Source: an uncultured Barnesiella sp. (GTDB lineage Bacteria; Bacteroidota; Bacteroidia; Bacteroidales; Barnesiellaceae_A). Taken from it: DNA of 64,000 bases. Made by a program: the position numbers and the translations under genes. The notes beneath the pieces are model-generated. The model was given only the letters and a program-made list of their open reading frames with translations. It was not told where the DNA came from and did no database searches. Shown in pieces: positions 45,742 to 54,653 of the stretch (positions within the stretch are counted from its first letter, which is position 1; each line of letters starts with the position of its first letter). The stretch lies in NCBI GenBank assembly GCA_944321085.1, contig CALUJY010000007.1:62001-126000 (forward strand). The letters run 5' to 3'.

Positions 45742-46161
45742 ATGGCCATAACCTATTGTGCAGAAAGAGTGAAAGTGCCTGCTTTCAGGAGGCGCGAAAT
45801 TTCGTCGTGGATACGCAATGTTGCGGCAGAATATGGGAAAAAATGTGGTGAAATCGCCTATATCTTTTGTGACGACGAAAAGATTTTGGAGGTGAATCGT
45901 GCCTATTTGCAACACGATTATTACACCGATGTCATAACATTCGATTATTCTGAAAACGATGTGATTTCGGGCGATATTTTTATCAGCCTCGATACGGTCA
46001 AGAGCAATGCGTTGCAATATGGACAGTCTTATGAAACAGAGGTTTACCGTATTATTATCCACGGAATTCTGCACCTTTGCGGCATCAATGACAAAGGCCC
46101 CGGAGAGCGCGAAAACATGACGGTCTGCGAGAATAAAGCCCTTGCTATGTTGCATAAGTAG
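45742..46161 (+). CDS. ybeY: Endoribonuclease YbeY
   Basis: 16S rRNA maturation and ribosome quality control RNase. 139 residues. The zinc motif HGxLHLxGxxH is present as HGILHLCGIND: His107 and His111 are kept, but the third ligand position is Asp117 instead of His. I believe this exchange is common in Bacteroidetes. Followed by mnmG after 70 bases. Confidence 0.9.
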   Translation: MAITYCAERVKVPAFRRREISSWIRNVAAEYGKKCGEIAYIFCDDEKILEVNRAYLQHDYYTDVITFDYSENDVISGDIFISLDTVKSNALQYGQSYETEVYRIIIHGILHLCGINDKGPGERENMTVCENKALAMLHK

Positions 46162-46180
46162 GACGTGTTATAATGTCCGA

Positions 46181-46212
46181 TTTGCTCGTTTCAAACAAAA
46201 ACGCTATATTTG
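46181..46212 (+). promoter_or_regulatory. Promoter of mnmG
   Basis: TTTG at 46181-46184, 20 bases, TATATTTG at 46205-46212; start codon 20 bases downstream. Confidence 0.7.
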
Positions 46213-46231
46213 GAAGTAATATCGTAGAACG

Positions 46232-48106
46232 ATGGATTTTAATTACGATGTAATCGTAGTAGGAGCCGGTCATGCAGGTTGTGAGGCTGCATCTGCTGCC
46301 GCCCGATTGGGTTCTAAAACGCTGCTTGTTACGCAAGACATGAACAAGATAGCGCAAATGAGTTGTAACCCTGCGGTTGGTGGTATAGCTAAGGGTCAGA
46401 TAGTGAGGGAGATAGATGCTCTTGGCGGACAGATGGGTATTATTACCGATATGACGGCTATACAATTTAGGATGCTCAATCGTTCCAAAGGGCCAGCCGT
46501 ATGGAGTCCCCGTTCGCAAAGCGACCGCATGCGATTTAGCGAAATGTGGCGTTCTGTTTTGGAAAATACCCCTAACCTCTATATGTGGCAGGATACCGTA
46601 TCGCGTCTTCTCATAGAGAAAGGCGAGGTGAAGGGTGTCATAACCAATATGGGCATTACATTCGAAGCCCGCAGCGTGGTACTTACCAATGGTACATTCC
46701 TGAACGGACTTATTCATATCGGCGCCGTGAAGTTGCCCGGTGGCCGTATATCGGAAGCAGCTTCATACGGCTTGTCGGAACAATTAGCAGAACTCGGTTT
46801 TACCGTGGGACGCATGAAGACCGGTACACCGGTAAGAATCGATGGGCGTTCTATACATTTCGACGAATCCATCGAACAAAAAGGCGATGACGATTTCCAT
46901 AAGTTTTCGTATCTCGACTTTTCGCCGCGACCTTTGAAACAACGCAGTTGTTGGACTATATATACTAACGAGCGAGTACATGATGTGTTGCGTAAGGGGC
47001 TGCCCGATTCGCCGCTCTACAACGGACAAATCAAGAGTATAGGACCTCGTTATTGCCCCAGCATCGAGACAAAGATTGTCACTTTTCCCGATAAAAACGA
47101 ACACCAGCTTTTTCTCGAACCAGAGGGAGAAACTACGCAGGAATATTACCTCAATGGTTTTTCGTCGTCCTTACCTATCGATATACAGATAGCCGCCTTG
47201 CAGCATATACCTGCATTGCGCGACTTACGCATCTATCGCCCCGGTTATGCGATAGAGTATGATTATTTCGACCCAACGCAGCTCTTGCATACACTGGAAA
47301 CGAAACTCGTGAAGCGGCTCTTTTTCGCCGGTCAAATCAATGGTACCACCGGCTATGAAGAGGCGGCCGGACAGGGCATCGTTGCCGGTATAAATGCCCA
47401 TATCGCCTGTCATGGCGGCGAGCCTTTTGTGCCCGGTCGTAACGAGGCTTATATAGGTGTGCTTATTGACGATTTGGTGACAAAAGGAGTGGATGAGCCT
47501 TATAGGATGTTTACGTCGCGTGCCGAGTATAGAATCTTGCTGCGTCAGGATGATGCCGATGTGCGGCTTACGCGTCGTGCTTACGAATTGGGCTTGGCCT
47601 CGGCAGAACGCAAGGCTTTGCTCGATGTCAAATTGTCGGCGATTGACGAGTTGATAGAATTTGCCCATTCTTATTCGGTGAGGCCGTCGCATGTCAATGC
47701 GGCGTTGGAACAGCTTTCGCTTCAACCGTTGCGACAGGGCGTAAAACTTTATGAGCTCCTTATGCGTCCGCAAATGAGTTTTGCCGTGCTTGCTCCGTTG
47801 TTGCCGGCGCTACGCGCACGACTCCATTCCATAGCTTCGCGGCGTGAAGAGATAGTAGAGGCTGCCGAGATACGCATCAAGTATAGCGGTTATATAGAGC
47901 GAGAGCAACTCATTGCCGATAAAATCGCAAGATTGGAAAATATTAGAATAAAAGATAAGTTCGACTATCTTTCCATACATCAAATATCTACTGAGGCACG
48001 CCAGAAGTTGCAGCGGATACAACCCGAGACTATTGCTCAGGCAGCCCGCATACCCGGCGTCTCTCCCAGCGATATAAATATACTTCTGCTTCTCTTGGGT
48101 AGATGA
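46232..48106 (+). CDS. mnmG: tRNA uridine-5-carboxymethylaminomethyl modification enzyme MnmG
   Basis: FAD enzyme that with MnmE installs cmnm5U at tRNA wobble positions. 624 residues. FAD motif GAGHAG at 11-16, SCNPAVGGIAKGQIVREIDALGG, GTFLNG, KTGTPVRID, and the C-terminal YIEREQ...SPSDINILLL block that binds MnmE. mnmG (gidA) often lies near the origin in bacteria; here it is 18 kb from the proposed one. A parS site directly follows the stop. Confidence 0.98.
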   Translation: MDFNYDVIVVGAGHAGCEAASAAARLGSKTLLVTQDMNKIAQMSCNPAVGGIAKGQIVREIDALGGQMGIITDMTAIQFRMLNRSKGPAVWSPRSQSDRMRFSEMWRSVLENTPNLYMWQDTVSRLLIEKGEVKGVITNMGITFEARSVVLTNGTFLNGLIHIGAVKLPGGRISEAASYGLSEQLAELGFTVGRMKTGTPVRIDGRSIHFDESIEQKGDDDFHKFSYLDFSPRPLKQRSCWTIYTNERVHDVLRKGLPDSPLYNGQIKSIGPRYCPSIETKIVTFPDKNEHQLFLEPEGETTQEYYLNGFSSSLPIDIQIAALQHIPALRDLRIYRPGYAIEYDYFDPTQLLHTLETKLVKRLFFAGQINGTTGYEEAAGQGIVAGINAHIACHGGEPFVPGRNEAYIGVLIDDLVTKGVDEPYRMFTSRAEYRILLRQDDADVRLTRRAYELGLASAERKALLDVKLSAIDELIEFAHSYSVRPSHVNAALEQLSLQPLRQGVKLYELLMRPQMSFAVLAPLLPALRARLHSIASRREEIVEAAEIRIKYSGYIEREQLIADKIARLENIRIKDKFDYLSIHQISTEARQKLQRIQPETIAQAARIPGVSPSDINILLLLLGR

Positions 48107-48107
48107 C

Positions 48108-48123
48108 TGTTTCACGTGAAACA
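48108..48123. other. parS centromere-like site
   Basis: TGTTTCACGTGAAACA, the perfect 16-bp palindrome that is the canonical ParB-binding site of chromosomal parABS systems. It begins 2 bases after the mnmG stop and is the only exact match I found in the window. parS sites cluster near replication origins. Confidence 0.88.
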
Positions 48124-48186
48124 CAACTCGGACAGAGAACGTAAATAGTTGAAAATATTAATGTAACAAACAATAGGAACTGACTT

Positions 48187-48711
48187 ATGAACTTAGAAAA
48201 TCTAAAAGGTCTTATTCGTGACATCCCGGATTTCCCTAAGAAGGGAATACTTTTCAAGGATTTCACAACTGTCTTCAAGGACAAGACGGCATTGCATGAG
48301 CTTACCGAATATATGGCTTCGATGTATGCCGGGAAGGGTATAACGAAAGTAGTGGGTATAGAGTCGCGCGGCTTTATCATGGGACCGATTATCGCCGAGA
48401 AGATAGGCGCAGGTTTTGTGCCTATGCGTAAACCCGGTAAATTGCCTGCCGAAACATGGAGCGAAAGCTACACCAAAGAGTATGGTACCGATACGATAGA
48501 GGTACATGTTGATGCTTTGGACGAAAATGATGTAGTGTTGTTGCACGACGATTTGCTGGCTACGGGTGGAACTATGTATGCGGCTTATTTGTTGGTAAAA
48601 CGATTCAACCCTAAAAAAATCTATGTGAATTTTATATCGGAATTACTCGACCTGAATGGCCGTGCCTTGTTCCCCGAAGATGTAGAAATTGAGACCTTGA
48701 TTAAATATTGA
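48187..48711 (+). CDS. apt: Adenine phosphoribosyltransferase
   Basis: Purine salvage: adenine + PRPP to AMP. 174 residues, standard length. Start region LENLKGLIRDIPDFPKKGILFKD and the PRPP-binding motif VVLLHDDLLATGGT are diagnostic. The stop is 4 bases before the GTG start of uvrC. Confidence 0.96.
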   Translation: MNLENLKGLIRDIPDFPKKGILFKDFTTVFKDKTALHELTEYMASMYAGKGITKVVGIESRGFIMGPIIAEKIGAGFVPMRKPGKLPAETWSESYTKEYGTDTIEVHVDALDENDVVLLHDDLLATGGTMYAAYLLVKRFNPKKIYVNFISELLDLNGRALFPEDVEIETLIKY

Positions 48712-48715
48712 TGTT

Positions 48716-50527
48716 GTGCCTGCTACCGACCAACATATAAAGGATATTCTCGCTCTCCTGCCCGAGACGCCGGGCGTGTACCAGTATTTCGATAAAGAGG
48801 GCAAGATTATATATGTGGGTAAGGCGAAAAACTTAAAACGCAGGGTATCGTCGTACTTCAATAAGGTGCATGAAGACTCCCCCAAAACAAGAATCTTGGT
48901 GCGTCATATTGCCGATTTGAAGTATATTCTTGTCGACACCGAAGAGGATGCTTTGCATCTCGAAAATTCGTTGATAAAGAAATATAAGCCCCGCTATAAT
49001 ATTCTCCTCAAAGACGACAAAACCTATCCTTGGATTTGCGTCACAAACGAAGACTTTCCCCGTGTTTTCCTTACACGCAGGGTAGAGCGCAAGAGCGGTT
49101 CCAAGTACTACGGTCCGTATGCCCATGTTCACATTGCCAAAACGGTACTCGAACTCTTGCACGAGTTGTTCCCTCTGCGTACGTGCCGATATGCTCTTAC
49201 TGCCGAAGCAATCGAAAAACGTAAGTATAAACTGTGTCTGCAATATCATATAAAACGTTGCAAAGGGTGTTGCGAAGGTCTTGTTTCGCGCGACACGTAT
49301 GCCGGATATATCGATGCCGTGAAACAGATACTCAATGGCAATACCCAGCAGTTGAGCAATGTGTTGATGCAAGAGATGCAAGAGTTGTCGTCGCAGTTGC
49401 GTTTCGAGGAGGCACAAGAGGTGAAACAACGCTATGAATTGGTAGAACGTTATAAGGCGAAATCGGTTGTCGTGAGTACAACGATACACAACGTCGATGT
49501 CTTTTCGTACGACGAGGATGATTCGCTTGCTTTTGTCAATTATATGCACGTCAAAGCCGGTTCTATTGTGCAATGTGTTACCATAGAATATAAGAAGAAG
49601 CTCGATGAAACGGCTGCCGAGATTTTGGCACTCGGTATTGCTGAGTTGCGTTCGCGTTTCGGCAGCGATACTCGTGAGGCGATTGTGCCGTTCATGCCCG
49701 AAACGGAGTTTGAAGACCTGCGTTTCATTCTTCCCGAACGTGGCGATAAACGTAAATTGCTCGATATTTCGCTGCAAAATGTACGCCAGTATAAGGTTGA
49801 CCGTTTGAAGCAGTCGGAGAAGCTCAATCCCGAACAACGTGCTACCCGTATATTGTCGCGCCTGCAAAAAGATTTTCGGCTCAATGAGCTGCCGGTGCAT
49901 ATAGAGTGTTTCGATAACTCCAATATACAAGGAACCAATCCGGTGGCTTCATGTGTAGTTTTCAAAATGGCGAAACCATCGAAAAAAGATTATCGGCATT
50001 TTAATATCAAGACCGTTGTAGGTCCAGATGATTTCGCGTCGATGCGCGAGATTATCTATCGTCGTTACCATCGTTTGGTAGAGGAGGGGCAGTCCTTGCC
50101 GCAGCTCATAGTGGTCGATGGTGGAAAAGGGCAGTTGAGTGCCGCCGTCTCGTCATTAGATGAGTTGGGATTGCGGGGCAAGATAGCTATTGTAGGTATT
50201 GCCAAGCGACTGGAAGAAATCTATTTCCCCGGCGATACGGCGCCGTTATATATCGATAAGAACTCCGAGTCGTTGCGATTGATACAGCATTTGCGCGACG
50301 AAGCGCACCGTTTCGGCATCACGCACCACCGCAATCGCCGCAGTAAGTCGCAAACAGTGTCGGCTCTCGATGGTGTGAAGGGTGTGGGAGAACGGTCGCG
50401 CGATAAGTTGTTGCGCCACTTCAAGAGTGTGAAACGGATGGGCGAGGCTTCTATGGAAGAGTTGACCGAGGTGGTCGGTGCAGCAAGAGCGGCAATAGTC
50501 TATGCTGCCTTACATCCATCGGAATAG
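48716..50527 (+). CDS. uvrC: Excinuclease ABC subunit C
   Basis: Makes both incisions in nucleotide excision repair. 603 residues. N-terminal GIY-YIG domain (GVYQYFDKEGKIIYVGKAKNLKRRV region, about 19-45), UvrB-binding UVR motif (about 205-240), RNase H-like C-terminal nuclease (DNSNIQGTNPVAS, VVDGGKGQLSAA) and helix-hairpin-helix end (GVKGVGERSRDKLL). GTG start at 48716; no better ATG in frame. Confidence 0.97.
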   Translation: MPATDQHIKDILALLPETPGVYQYFDKEGKIIYVGKAKNLKRRVSSYFNKVHEDSPKTRILVRHIADLKYILVDTEEDALHLENSLIKKYKPRYNILLKDDKTYPWICVTNEDFPRVFLTRRVERKSGSKYYGPYAHVHIAKTVLELLHELFPLRTCRYALTAEAIEKRKYKLCLQYHIKRCKGCCEGLVSRDTYAGYIDAVKQILNGNTQQLSNVLMQEMQELSSQLRFEEAQEVKQRYELVERYKAKSVVVSTTIHNVDVFSYDEDDSLAFVNYMHVKAGSIVQCVTIEYKKKLDETAAEILALGIAELRSRFGSDTREAIVPFMPETEFEDLRFILPERGDKRKLLDISLQNVRQYKVDRLKQSEKLNPEQRATRILSRLQKDFRLNELPVHIECFDNSNIQGTNPVASCVVFKMAKPSKKDYRHFNIKTVVGPDDFASMREIIYRRYHRLVEEGQSLPQLIVVDGGKGQLSAAVSSLDELGLRGKIAIVGIAKRLEEIYFPGDTAPLYIDKNSESLRLIQHLRDEAHRFGITHHRNRRSKSQTVSALDGVKGVGERSRDKLLRHFKSVKRMGEASMEELTEVVGAARAAIVYAALHPSE

Positions 50528-50821
50528 ACCCCGTTGCCGTCGAGATTTATTTGTGGCAGATTTGCGTGGCATGCTGCATATTTGCTTGACAGGCTGCAAT
50601 GTCGGCAGTGCCTTTACAAAACGAAAATAGTAATTTGCCGTGGCTTGTAAAGGGTTTGTTTGTCTAACCCTATTGGGCTGAGTGTTGCAAGTTGTTGTAA
50701 ATCAGCTGTTTAATATATTTTCTGTGTCGGGTTATAGTCTTGGTCTCTAAATGTGGTAGTGACCTTGCTGCTATTTCGTTTATTTTTATTTATTTTGCAT
50801 GAATAGATTATATACAGTCGT
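50528..50821. other. Intergenic region uvrC-dtd
   Basis: About 290 bases with T-rich 3' part; no frame, RNA or clear promoter recognised. Confidence 0.5.
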
Positions 50822-51274
50822 ATGAGAATTGTTATACAGCGTGTAAAGTATGCGTCGCTTAGCATCGGAGGTAGCGAGTATTCGGCCATTGGTGAAGGCA
50901 TGGTAGTGCTGGTAGGTGTAGAGGAGCGCGATACGATAGACGATGTAGAGTGGCTTGTGAAAAAGACGGCGCAGTTGCGTATCTACAACGATGAGAATGG
51001 CGTGATGAACCGGTCGTTGATAGATACCGGAGGCAATGCACTTGTCGTGAGCCAATTTACCCTACACGCTTCTGTGAAGAAAGGAAACAGACCGGCCTAT
51101 ATCCGTGCTGCGCGTCCTGAGCATGCACGCCCGCTCTATGAGGCCTTTTGCGCGCGTATGTCGCAAGCGTTGGGGCGACAGGTTGCTACCGGTGTTTTTG
51201 GTGCCGATATGCAGATAGAGCTGCTCAATGATGGACCTGTAACGATATGTATAGACTCTCAAAACAAAGAGTGA
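50822..51274 (+). CDS. dtd: D-aminoacyl-tRNA deacylase
   Basis: Removes D-amino acids (and glycine from tRNA-Ala) wrongly attached to tRNA. 150 residues, standard. MRIVIQRVKYASL, SQFTLHAS and NDGPVT (the cross-subunit Gly-cisPro-type motif) are the family marks. Heads a tight dtd-mazG-deoC unit: the next gene starts one base after the stop. Confidence 0.96.
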   Translation: MRIVIQRVKYASLSIGGSEYSAIGEGMVVLVGVEERDTIDDVEWLVKKTAQLRIYNDENGVMNRSLIDTGGNALVVSQFTLHASVKKGNRPAYIRAARPEHARPLYEAFCARMSQALGRQVATGVFGADMQIELLNDGPVTICIDSQNKE

Positions 51275-51275
51275 T

Positions 51276-51608
51276 ATGACGATTGACGAAGCGCAAAAAC
51301 AGGTAGACGAGTGGATAAAGAGCTACGGCGTACGATATTTCGACGAGCTTACCAACATGGCCATTCTTACCGAAGAAGTCGGAGAAGTGGCGCGTATCAT
51401 GGCGCGGCGATATGGTGAGCAGTCGGCCAAGAAGGGTGAGAAACTCGACCTTGCCGATGAACTTGCCGATGTGCTGTGGGTGCTATGTTGTATTGCCAAC
51501 CAAACGGGGGTAGACCTTACGGAGGCTTTTACGCGCAATATAGAGAAGAAAACCGAGCGTGATAAAGAACGACATAAAAACAACATAAAATTGTATGAGC
51601 ATGAATAA
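51276..51608 (+). CDS. MazG-like nucleotide pyrophosphohydrolase
   Basis: 110 residues, all-helical MazG/iMazG fold. The metal site residues are in LTEEVGEVARIMAR (E-x2-E) and LADELADVLWVL (E-x2-D). Hydrolyses (d)NTPs to monophosphates; may clear abnormal nucleotides. Overlaps deoC by 14 bases. Confidence 0.88.
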   Translation: MTIDEAQKQVDEWIKSYGVRYFDELTNMAILTEEVGEVARIMARRYGEQSAKKGEKLDLADELADVLWVLCCIANQTGVDLTEAFTRNIEKKTERDKERHKNNIKLYEHE

Positions 51609-52482
51609 GTACGAAGAGGCTTTGTCGCTCTATCCAACCGATTTAGACGACGCTGCCGTGCAGCAAGCCGTAGAGAAGATTGTACGAGACAACTTCGATA
51701 CCTACAACAATGTAGAAGTGTATAAAAAGTTATTTAACAGTATCGACCTTACCACATTGCATACCGAGGACAATACCGCAACCGTAAGTCGTTTTACACA
51801 GCGCGTCAATGCCTTCGAAGAAGAGCATGGCGAGTTGCCCAATGTTGCCGCTATCTGTGTATATCCTAATTTTGCAGGTACGGTACGCATGAATCTCGAT
51901 GTATCGAGTGTAAAGATTGCTGCCGTTTCGGGCGGTTTCCCCTCCTCGCAAACCTTTACCGAGGTGAAAGTTGCCGAGACGATGCTTGCCGTGAAAGATG
52001 GTGCCGACGAGATAGACATCGTCATCAACGTAGGCGACATGCTGGGCGGTAACTACGAAGAGATGTGCGACGAGATTGCCGAGTTGAAAAGCGCGTGTGG
52101 CGAAGCTCACTTGAAAGTGATACTCGAAACAGGAGCTCTTAAAACCGCATCGAATATCAAGAAAGCCTCTATCCTCGCTATCTATTCGGGTGCCGATTTC
52201 ATCAAGACATCTACCGGAAAGCAAGAGCCGGCAGCCACCCTCGAAGCTGCTTACGTGATGTGCCAAGCCATCAAAGAGTACTACGAAAAGACCGGTACAA
52301 TGATTGGCTTCAAGCCGGCCGGCGGTATCTCTACGACGGCCGAAGCCGTAAAATACTACTGTATAGTAGCCTCGGTATTGGGAGAGAAGTGGTTGAATAA
52401 CAAATACTTCCGAATCGGTGCCAGCCGCTTGGCAAATAATTTGCTGGGTGACATTCTTGGCGAGCCCGTCAAATTTTTCTGA
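51595..52482 (+). CDS. deoC: Deoxyribose-phosphate aldolase
   Basis: Splits 2-deoxyribose 5-phosphate to glyceraldehyde 3-phosphate and acetaldehyde in deoxynucleoside catabolism. 295 residues, the longer class. The Schiff-base lysine is Lys204 in DFIKTSTGK, with Lys in LKVILETGALK and GFKPAGGIST as the proton relay. Start at ATG 51595 or the second Met two codons later. Confidence 0.95.
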   Translation: MSMNKYEEALSLYPTDLDDAAVQQAVEKIVRDNFDTYNNVEVYKKLFNSIDLTTLHTEDNTATVSRFTQRVNAFEEEHGELPNVAAICVYPNFAGTVRMNLDVSSVKIAAVSGGFPSSQTFTEVKVAETMLAVKDGADEIDIVINVGDMLGGNYEEMCDEIAELKSACGEAHLKVILETGALKTASNIKKASILAIYSGADFIKTSTGKQEPAATLEAAYVMCQAIKEYYEKTGTMIGFKPAGGISTTAEAVKYYCIVASVLGEKWLNNKYFRIGASRLANNLLGDILGEPVKFF

Positions 52483-52557
52483 TACCTGTTTTCGGTTGCT
52501 ACCGAACGGAGAAATAGACCGTATAGTTTGTAAATCATTGATTTATTAATTCGAAAT

Positions 52558-53004
52558 ATGAATATGAAAAGTTCATTTCTGTCAGATTTTAAGTTTTTTG
52601 CCCTTAAAGGTAATGTGATAGACATGGCCGTGGGTGTTGTTATCGGCGGTGCATTTGGCAAAATCGTATCGTCGTTGGTCTCAGATGTAATTATGCCGCC
52701 CATAGGATTGCTTATAGGTGGCGTCGATTTCAAGGATTTAAGTATTACGCTCAAAGAGGCGACCGACAGTGCAGCAGCTGTTACGCTCAACTACGGCGCA
52801 TTTTTGCAGACGGTTATCGATTTCTTGATAATAGCTTTTTCGATATTCCTTTTGATACGTATTGTGGCCAATGTCATCAGGAAAGTGCAGCCCGCCAAAG
52901 AGGAAGCGCAAGAGGCGCCGGCTCCTGCACCTCAGCCCGTGGTAAGCGATGAAGTGAAGTTGCTCACGGAGATACGCGACTTGTTAAAGTCGGAAAAGAA
53001 ATAA
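52558..53004 (+). CDS. mscL: Large-conductance mechanosensitive channel
   Basis: Pressure-release channel of the inner membrane. 148 residues: N-terminal amphipathic helix, TM1 ([19 protein letters not shown]), periplasmic loop, TM2 (about 85-105), then an Ala/Pro-rich linker and a charged C-terminal helix bundle. The Pro-rich linker ([10 protein letters not shown]) is typical of Bacteroidetes MscL. Confidence 0.96.
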   Translation: MNMKSSFLSDFKFFALKGNVIDMAVGVVIGGAFGKIVSSLVSDVIMPPIGLLIGGVDFKDLSITLKEATDSAAAVTLNYGAFLQTVIDFLIIAFSIFLLIRIVANVIRKVQPAKEEAQEAPAPAPQPVVSDEVKLLTEIRDLLKSEKK

Positions 53005-53027
53005 GGGAAACAAAGAGACATTATGCT

Positions 53028-54362
53028 ATGAAAGTGGAGTCGCGAGTATTTGTTGCGGCGCTTCTCGGTGTGCCGTTTTTGACATGCGAGGCAGATGTGA
53101 CGGTATCTGCTGTTACGGGTACCTCTTGTACTATATCGTGGGATGCCGTAGAGAATGCCGAGAGTTATTGTGTAACGGTTGATGAGGCAGTAGAACCGTT
53201 TCAGCGTACATTCGATTTCGCTGTCGATTATGGCAGTGATGATGCGTGTTATCAGGCGTTGGAGTCTATGGGCATATCATATTCTCATATTACGCCGTTT
53301 TATTATTGGGGGTATACGGTTTGTGGCATTTGTTTAGGCGACGATTGGACGTGTGGCTATATAGAGTTGCCCGCCGTGCCGCATTCGGGTACTTACCGGT
53401 TGTCGGTCTCGGGGTATGCCTATGCACAGGACATGTTTGCCACGCTTTATGTTTATGAGTCATATCCCGACGGGAAATTGTTGCAGTATAAAAAGTTTTG
53501 TAATAGCGACGATTATTATATGCCCGAGCAACTTGTATGCGAGTTGTCGCTCGAAGCCGGTACGCGGCTTGTGTTACAGGCCGGCATAGAAAATATCGAT
53601 GGCGAGAAAGGAGTCAACGGTCGCGTCGTATTACAAAATGTCGTCTTGGAAGAACTTACTACGTCCAATACGTTATTTCGGGAAAAATTCGATGAACAGA
53701 CCCTTTCGTGTATGGTTGAGGGCTTGCAGCCCAAGGTTGGGTATCTTTGTAGAGTGACGGCTATTACTGATGAAGCAAGGATAATAGAGACAGCAGAACT
53801 GACTACCCTTCCGTGTACCGAAATCTTCCCTTTGCCCGATAGTGAAATAGCCTATACCGACTTAGACCTGACAAGTCGTATGCGTATTGCTTTTGCGCAG
53901 CCCGTAGCGGCGTGCGATGTAACCAAGATAACCATAACGCCTGCAAATTGGGTGCTGGCAGCAGGCGAGTCGCAAGCGGCAGTCAGGTTGGTTGACAGCG
54001 GTGATGTGTCGAGTGTTATGTTTCAGGTAAACAGTTGGAACTCTTGTTTAGAAGGCAATACCCGATATACAATCGCTTTTGCTTCCGGAGCCGTGACTTT
54101 GGCCGATGGAACTGCGTCGCCTGCGTTTTCATATACATTGACTACCGGAGCCTATCCCACGGCATTGCATGTGGCAGAGGGCGACAATGCCTCCATATCG
54201 CGTTGCGGCGACTTTCTTTTGTCGGCCGATGGTAATGTTTTGCATGTGTATGATGTGATGGGGCATCGGGTCATGAGTGGTATCCGGCTCGATATATCGT
54301 CTTTGCCGCACGGTATTTATATTGTCAGGAGTGCGACATCGTCGATGAAGCTGTTGTTGTAA
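53028..54362 (+). CDS. Secreted protein with fibronectin type III-like domains and T9SS-type C-terminal tail
   Basis: 444 residues. Signal peptide (about 1-22), an FN3-like module at 25-45 (TISWDAVENAESYCV) interrupted by a jelly-roll/discoidin-like domain (about 55-235), the rest of the FN3 module, an Ig-like domain (about 270-385), and a C-terminal sorting-type tail (VYDVMGHRVMSG, LPHGIYIVRS, MKLLL). The tail is that of type A (Por_Secre_tail) cargo of the type IX secretion system, which matches the porZ gene in the window. Substrate or partner unknown. Confidence 0.7.
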   Translation: MKVESRVFVAALLGVPFLTCEADVTVSAVTGTSCTISWDAVENAESYCVTVDEAVEPFQRTFDFAVDYGSDDACYQALESMGISYSHITPFYYWGYTVCGICLGDDWTCGYIELPAVPHSGTYRLSVSGYAYAQDMFATLYVYESYPDGKLLQYKKFCNSDDYYMPEQLVCELSLEAGTRLVLQAGIENIDGEKGVNGRVVLQNVVLEELTTSNTLFREKFDEQTLSCMVEGLQPKVGYLCRVTAITDEARIIETAELTTLPCTEIFPLPDSEIAYTDLDLTSRMRIAFAQPVAACDVTKITITPANWVLAAGESQAAVRLVDSGDVSSVMFQVNSWNSCLEGNTRYTIAFASGAVTLADGTASPAFSYTLTTGAYPTALHVAEGDNASISRCGDFLLSADGNVLHVYDVMGHRVMSGIRLDISSLPHGIYIVRSATSSMKLLL

Positions 54363-54593
54363 TGGGCAAATGGCTTCATGCAACCATGTCGTGTGGTAAT
54401 ATCGATAGGTTTCGGTGTGCTATTCTATAAGATGAGATAAGCCGGGCGTAAAGAGGACGACAGAGTGTGTTTTAATCCGTTCTCTTGTGTTTTGTGTGAG
54501 GGTGTGGATATGATAACGGGAAGTGGAAGATGAACGATTACAGATGATTTAATCCCTCTTCTCGTGTTTTATTGAAAGCGCACTATAAAAAGA
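54363..54593. other. Intergenic region before the pckA terminator
   Basis: About 230 bases between convergent genes; no gene recognised. Confidence 0.5.
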
Positions 54594-54628
54594 GCGGCTA
54601 AAAAGCCCCGAAAGGACTTTTTAGCCGC
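54594..54628 (-). terminator. Terminator of pckA (possibly bidirectional)
   Basis: 12-bp perfect stem (54594-54605 with 54617-54628, gcggctaaaaag/ctttttagccgc), 11-base loop; on the minus strand followed by CTTTTTATAG-type T run. Confidence 0.8.
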
Positions 54629-54653
54629 ATTCTTATGTGATGCAAAAGAACTC

